The notes below the pieces were generated by a model, which had not been told where the DNA came from, did not search any database, and saw nothing but the letters and a program-made list of their open reading frames with translations. From positions 13,171,256 through 13,235,255 of the forward strand of contig NC_077248.1 of the NCBI RefSeq assembly GCF_947179165.1: a DNA stretch of 64,000 nucleotides. Reading direction: 5' to 3'. Made by a program: the position numbers and the translations under genes. The stretch is from Solanum dulcamara. Lineage: Eukaryota; Streptophyta; Magnoliopsida; Solanales; Solanaceae. This document shows, piece after piece, positions 59,080-64,000 of the stretch (positions within the stretch are counted from its first letter, which is position 1; every line of letters starts with the position of its first letter).

Positions 59080-60380
59080 GAGGATGTAAAGTTTTGAGTA
59101 AACACTAAACGATAGGAACCTTTTTTTAGTTTAGAAAAAAAAAGGTGGAAATAATTTATTTTCGCAAGTTTACTTTAAAAGTTCAAAGTTTTATTTCAAT
59201 TTTTAGCAATAGATTTGATGTCCCCTCTTATTTTAACTATAAACTATTTTTTTAACTAGTTAAGTGTACGTGTTTTGCACGTGTGTATCGTATTAATTAG
59301 TAATAAATGTACATAAAAATAAATAAATAAATTATTGAGTGTACGTTATATTATTAAGCACAATTTATTTTTAAAAAATAACGTAAAATTATACTTAAAA
59401 AGCAATGTGATAACTCATCATCGTACTAATAATTACGGAGCAAGATTAAATGTAATGAACAAAATTTCTTCACTAATATCAAAAGTCAAAGATTTTAAAT
59501 AAATAGTTTATGTGATAAAATGAAAATTAAGCTATATCTCATTGAACACAACACCAAACGCGAATTTTCACATACCAATGCAAATTTTTCATGTAACCAT
59601 TATGCATGCTACAAAAGTTATAATATGACTGTTAATCTTAAAATCAATTCCTTAAAGTTCCTCACTATCTCCCAACAATTAATTTTGGAATAAATTAGAA
59701 CATTTTAAAACTTTAAAATTAGTAAAAGATGAGAGTTTAGATATCACAACGGTAGAAAATTAATAGAGAAAAGAACTATATATTATGATGAATGATAAAA
59801 TAGAAAATGGTCAAAAATATTCTTGAACGATAGAAAAAGGTCTAAAAATACCCTCCATTCATCTATTATGCTAAAAATACTTCTCCACTCATCTTTTTGG
59901 TTCACTAATACCCTTGAAACTAACTACACCATCTTTATTTTTTTAAAAAAAATTATTTATTATGTGTCATTTCTTTATTGGGTGAAATAAAATTTCGCCT
60001 CATCATATTTTTTTCGTATAATTTTTTCAATCCGAAATAATATATCCGCACTATAACCCAAAATTTTGAAAAAAATCACGTAATCATAAGTCTTATAACA
60101 AATATTTATAATGATTAATCGAAATAGTTGGAGTATGTTTAAGTTGTATTAAATTAAAGAATGTAAAAGAAATTTACCTAAACTAATTATTGACTCCTTG
60201 AAACTGGAATATTGTAATGACACTTCTTCAATTACAATAATATCAAAGTTAATCAATTACACTCCTTCAATTCCTTTTAAAACATCTCATAATTAAGACA
60301 CTTTGAAAAAAGCTAAAGAATCCATAAATCAGAAAATTGGATCAATTGCTGGTTTTTGTGTATTTGAACCAAAGTAAACA
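58903..60380. other. AT-rich intergenic DNA with a (TA)n run
   Basis: No gene recognised. 59018-59077 is an almost pure TA run. 59810-59940 repeats phrases of the 29047-30281 element (AAAATACCCTCCATTCATC), so it is probably part of a related MITE. Confidence 0.5.
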
Positions 60381-63300
60381 ATTTTAATAATTTGGGAAGC
60401 TTCCAAGAGCCGTGGAATCAATCCGTGAAACACTCTTCCCGAAACTCATCAACCTTGCCCTACACGGGCACTTGCACTAGTCGTGGAGAGTTATACGACC
60501 CGTCAAAAGCTCCTATAGAAGTGAACCCCAGGACCCCTTTTACAGTGCAACTTCTCACGACCTCTCAAAGGGTTTACGGACCATAGGAGGTTCCTAAACC
60601 CAATCTCAAAGGACCCACCCCTACACCACTCACAGATATTTTGTACGGTCCGTAAAAGGGTCTAAGGACTGTAGAAGGTCCCGTAGATCCAAGCTTTAAG
60701 ACCCCAGTTGTAATGACCTTGAGGGTCATTTTCAGAAAATTTGCGCAAAATTATCATTTTACCCTTATCATTAGTGCCCCGAGTTTTATTTGTTCAGTTT
60801 GTGTGGTTGAATGCATTAAAGTCTTGATAGTTAGTGAATTAGGCAAAATCTTGAATTTTATAGAGTTAAGATATGAAAAAGTGGTTTTCGATACCAAATG
60901 GAGCTACGGGTCTTGGAACGGGATTCCGTCAATTTTATTAGGTTCGGAATGTGGAAATTGGTCTAGGATAATCGTCGGAAACAGATTTGGGGTTGATATG
61001 TGAATTTGAGGTCTTAAGTTGAAAAGTGAGGTTTTAAATGAGTGGGTTTTACTTCGGTCAATGTTTTGAGATTCGAGCGTCAGATGAGAATTCTGTCAAT
61101 TTCATTGCGTTCGGAACATCAAGTTAGGTCTAGTTGAACATTGACTTAGAGCCCCAGGACCTTAATTGTCGTTTTGAGTTTTTAGGCCAAAAGTTGAATT
61201 TTAGGCCAATAAAGAGGTCTGGAAGGGTATTTTGGTCAAAATAATTTCTTTTCGGAAATCTGATGATTCCATTGAGTCTAGAATGTTGATTCCAATGTAG
61301 TAACATATTCAATTTATTTTTATCAGAGTCCAACTGAGAGCATTTTTAGACTTAGCACTCAGTTGTGATCTAGTTTCTGGTGCATGTGATTTTGTTCTTT
61401 GTATCCAATAATTACTCTACGTGATCGTGAAGATTATCCATGCGATCGCGAAGGTATACTTCTCTGTTTATTGCGATCGCGAGAGGAGGGGACGCGATCG
61501 CAAAGTGTCTTTTCCCAGTGCTTCGTGATCGCGAGAGTAAGTGGATCGCGATCATTTATCTATAGTTTCCTTCCTTTAATCCTTGAATAAGTCTAATTTT
61601 AAGTTAGTATTGTTGGGGAATTTAATGCTTAAATTTCAATTCGGCTTCATTAATTTCTACCTTGTTTCTTGGCCTATTTTTAAGGGTTTTTCTCCCACAA
61701 ACTCTCCTCAATGAGTAGAACGTGATTTTAGAATAAAATTTTTGTTTTGACCCTTTTTGAAATTAATTAATTTTTGAACTGTTTTACCCCCGGTTTTGAA
61801 ACCTATCAATATGGGTGTCATTGGACTTCTTATGACACGTATATTTCACTCTTGATAGTGGTTTATCATTTGGGGCGTTGAATTCAAAGGTCGCTTGTCT
61901 GGTAGGGCGTTCGAGTGCGGCTTCGGCAATTGAGATAGATTTGGCTACTCTTCTTAGGGCTGAGTTAGGGTAATTAGTCAAATTCTATGTTCTAGACTTA
62001 GAGATGGAGTTGTAGTATACTTTGAAACTGATAATTAATATTGTGATGCCCGTGTGGAGGGCTTATATGTGTTGTGTAGCCCGTGTTATGTGATATTCTA
62101 TCTGTAATTGCGGCTGTATAACCTATGACTTTACTGAGTCGAGATGTGAAGAGCTTATTTGATTTGTAATTCCTGCTTGAGGGGTTGAGTTGAGGATTTT
62201 GAGCATTCCTGAGTATTGAGATACTATTGAGAAAAGTAAACACTTAATTTGATGTATTTTTTTTCCATTACTGTCTATTGAGGGTGAATATCATGCTTAG
62301 GTTAAGTTTTGAGAACTTTGAACTTTGTACTATATGTTGAGTTGAATATTACCTCCATGCCTTATATATTGTGATTGCATTCATCCTCATTCATACTATC
62401 ATTGATCATTGGAAAGTTGAGAACGATGGAAATACTTTTGAGAAAGAAAATGTGACATCTTTTATATCCTTGACCACGAGATAGGTGGCAAGCAAATTAG
62501 ACATTAGTATCATGAGTCCTTGATCACGAGCTGAGTGGCGAGGTAGTTTATACATTGAGATTGTGATGAGGTATATGGTCTGCGAGACCCTCATTGGTCC
62601 TGCTTGGTAGCACAACTCGGCAGGTGTATACAATAGGTTGTGCGACAGCTTTGATCCCCTCGTACCATCATATCATTGCATCATCATAATGCATTACATT
62701 ACATTGATACTTGTGATATTTGTTCCATCTATTAATTATGATAATGAACTGTATTTGTGTGTTTACTTTATTCATACTGTTCTATATAAATTAGCGGCAG
62801 CGTAGCTGGAGTGGGACTTTTCTGCGTGCAGGTGGAAGCGTTCCTTAGTTTATTCCATAGCTTTTAATTAATTTCTTATACTCATTCGATTAAACCTACT
62901 GAGTAAATGTGGATTGTACTCACCCCTACTTCTTTGTCCCTTTTTGATGCAAATTCTATTTAGGGTATTTCGCGTGACAATTGATCTTTTTCTCTTGTAA
63001 ATATTTTATTATTTAGATTAGTGGTGAGGTCTTGGGATTCAGACAACCATTATTTCTAGCTTTTATTTCTGGTCTTTATTATTATTCGAAGACTTATGAT
63101 GTATATCGGATTCGATCATTTTATTAGATGCTCTTTACACTTATGACATCAGGTTTTTGGTTAATTTCATCGTTACCCTTTTATTGCATTTATTTGTGGT
63201 CTCACTTCCCTTTGAGAGTCTCATATGGTTTTAATGTTTGATTTACACACCAGGATGAAGTTTGGGATGTGTGACATCATGAACTCATTTTTTGAGTCAT

Positions 63301-64000
63301 GACACTAGTCCCATTCAACTTCTACAGTAGAAGTTTGTACGGTCCACAGAAGGCCTCCCATAGACGTCTCCTGGTAGTTTTAATGAGGGTATTTTTATCT
63401 TTTTTCCATTTTTTTCCAAGTAAAACCTTGACGTTTTGGGACTATATTAAGCCCCTTATCAGTACCCTACAACAATTTTTTCTCATTAACAGTTAGAAGA
63501 ATTAGAGCAAAGGTCAGAGTGGAGAAAAAAGCTATGAACCCATTGAATTCTTTAATTTTTTCCAAGATCGTCATTCTTTCAGGTATGTAAGGCTATTCAT
63601 AATGTTGGACTGAGTTCTTCCTCGTGCCCTACATCTTCATTCAGTCCGTGTGAGTTCAAGTTTGAGTTTAATCCTATTATATTAAGCTTTTGAGTGAGTT
63701 ATAAGGTCTTAGTTTAAATTCTCTGTATATTATCTCCATTGTGATTATACTCGTCATTTAAATTCTTGAATCTAATGTCCATACTTAATTCCCATGAACC
63801 GTAGTTGCATTTTCATTGCTTTCTATGCATTGTTTTAAGTTAAGGAACGACATATTTTTGTGTCTTGATTGAGAAAAGAGAGTTTGAGCATTTTATATTA
63901 CCTGAGTTCATAAAGATATACTTTACAGATTTTATGCATAATTTTACCAAGTCTAAATAAGTTAGAGTATTGAACATAAACAATATTTTAAGAATGGATT
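60381..64000 (+). mobile_element. LTR of family A, split by a solo LTR and cut by the window edge
   Basis: 60440-60708 and 63305-63560 hold the CTACGG/CCGTAG-type motifs and downstream blocks of the left-edge LTR, here on plus. The family B solo LTR at 60709-63304 separates them. From about 63560 the sequence has no further recognisable content and continues past the edge. The 5' boundary near 60381 is not sharp. Confidence 0.5.
60709..63304 (+). mobile_element. Solo LTR of family B (2.6 kb)
   Basis: Starts TGTAATGACCTTGAGGGTCA and ends GAGTCATGACA, with flanks CCAGT (60704-60708) and CTAGT (63305-63309), a 5-bp duplication with one change. A CGATCGCGA-type repeat array lies at 61419-61558. 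It is the longest of three copies in the window. No internal region, hence a solo LTR. Confidence 0.88.

Overview
This is plant nuclear DNA, almost certainly from a Solanaceae species (genus not determined). The evidence is three intron-split plant genes with GT-AG splice sites, AT-rich intergenic DNA, copies of the nightshade SINE families TS and SolS plus Au, and LTR, LINE, hAT, Mutator-like and Tourist-like debris throughout. No bacterial, organellar or CRISPR features were seen.

Three genes are well supported. (1) A SCARECROW-type GRAS transcription factor on + (7997-11791, 2 exons, 831 aa). (2) A GAUT7-type GT8 galacturonosyltransferase homologue on + (19442-32996, 10 coding exons, 658 aa), whose large introns 4 and 9 are full of transposons and which carries a five-unit, 12-residue tandem repeat in its luminal stem. 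(3) An ARF-related small GTPase of the ARFRP1/ARLB1 type on - (43572 down to 36950, 6 coding exons, 204 aa), with a SINE-rich intron 1, a likely 5' UTR intron and three short upstream ORFs. The genes are independent: SCARECROW patterns root and shoot ground tissue, GAUT7 takes part in pectin synthesis in the Golgi, and ARFRP1 acts in trans-Golgi trafficking.

Layout: 1-2430 is retrotransposon debris, with an LTR in reverse orientation followed by the end of a Tekay/Del-like pol and its LTR. 2430-7996 is AT-rich with several MITEs. 7997-11791 is SCARECROW. 11792-19441 holds MITEs, a tandem duplication, a LINE tail and a degenerate minisatellite. 19442-32996 is GAUT7. 32997-36949 is low-complexity, locally duplicated DNA. 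36950-44870 is ARFRP1 with its leader. 45116-58902 is a decayed Ty3/gypsy element acting as a matryoshka: it holds a reversed solo LTR, a complete Ty1/copia element (itself split by another solo LTR) and a Mutator-like MITE in its 3' LTR. Most of these insertions have recognisable target-site duplications. 58903-64000 is AT-rich DNA, then an LTR of the same family as the left window edge, split by a 2.6-kb solo LTR.

The observations most worth following are an extended hairpin (arms about 86 nt, loop about 31 nt) in GAUT7 intron 4 that resembles a young MIRNA or siRNA locus; the GAUT7 stem repeat; paired CGCG boxes in a perfect palindrome upstream of the TATA box of the copia LTR; an 18-nt palindrome in the copia leader; the triple uORF of ARFRP1; and premature stops in the copia element that are almost all of the transition type expected from cytosine methylation.
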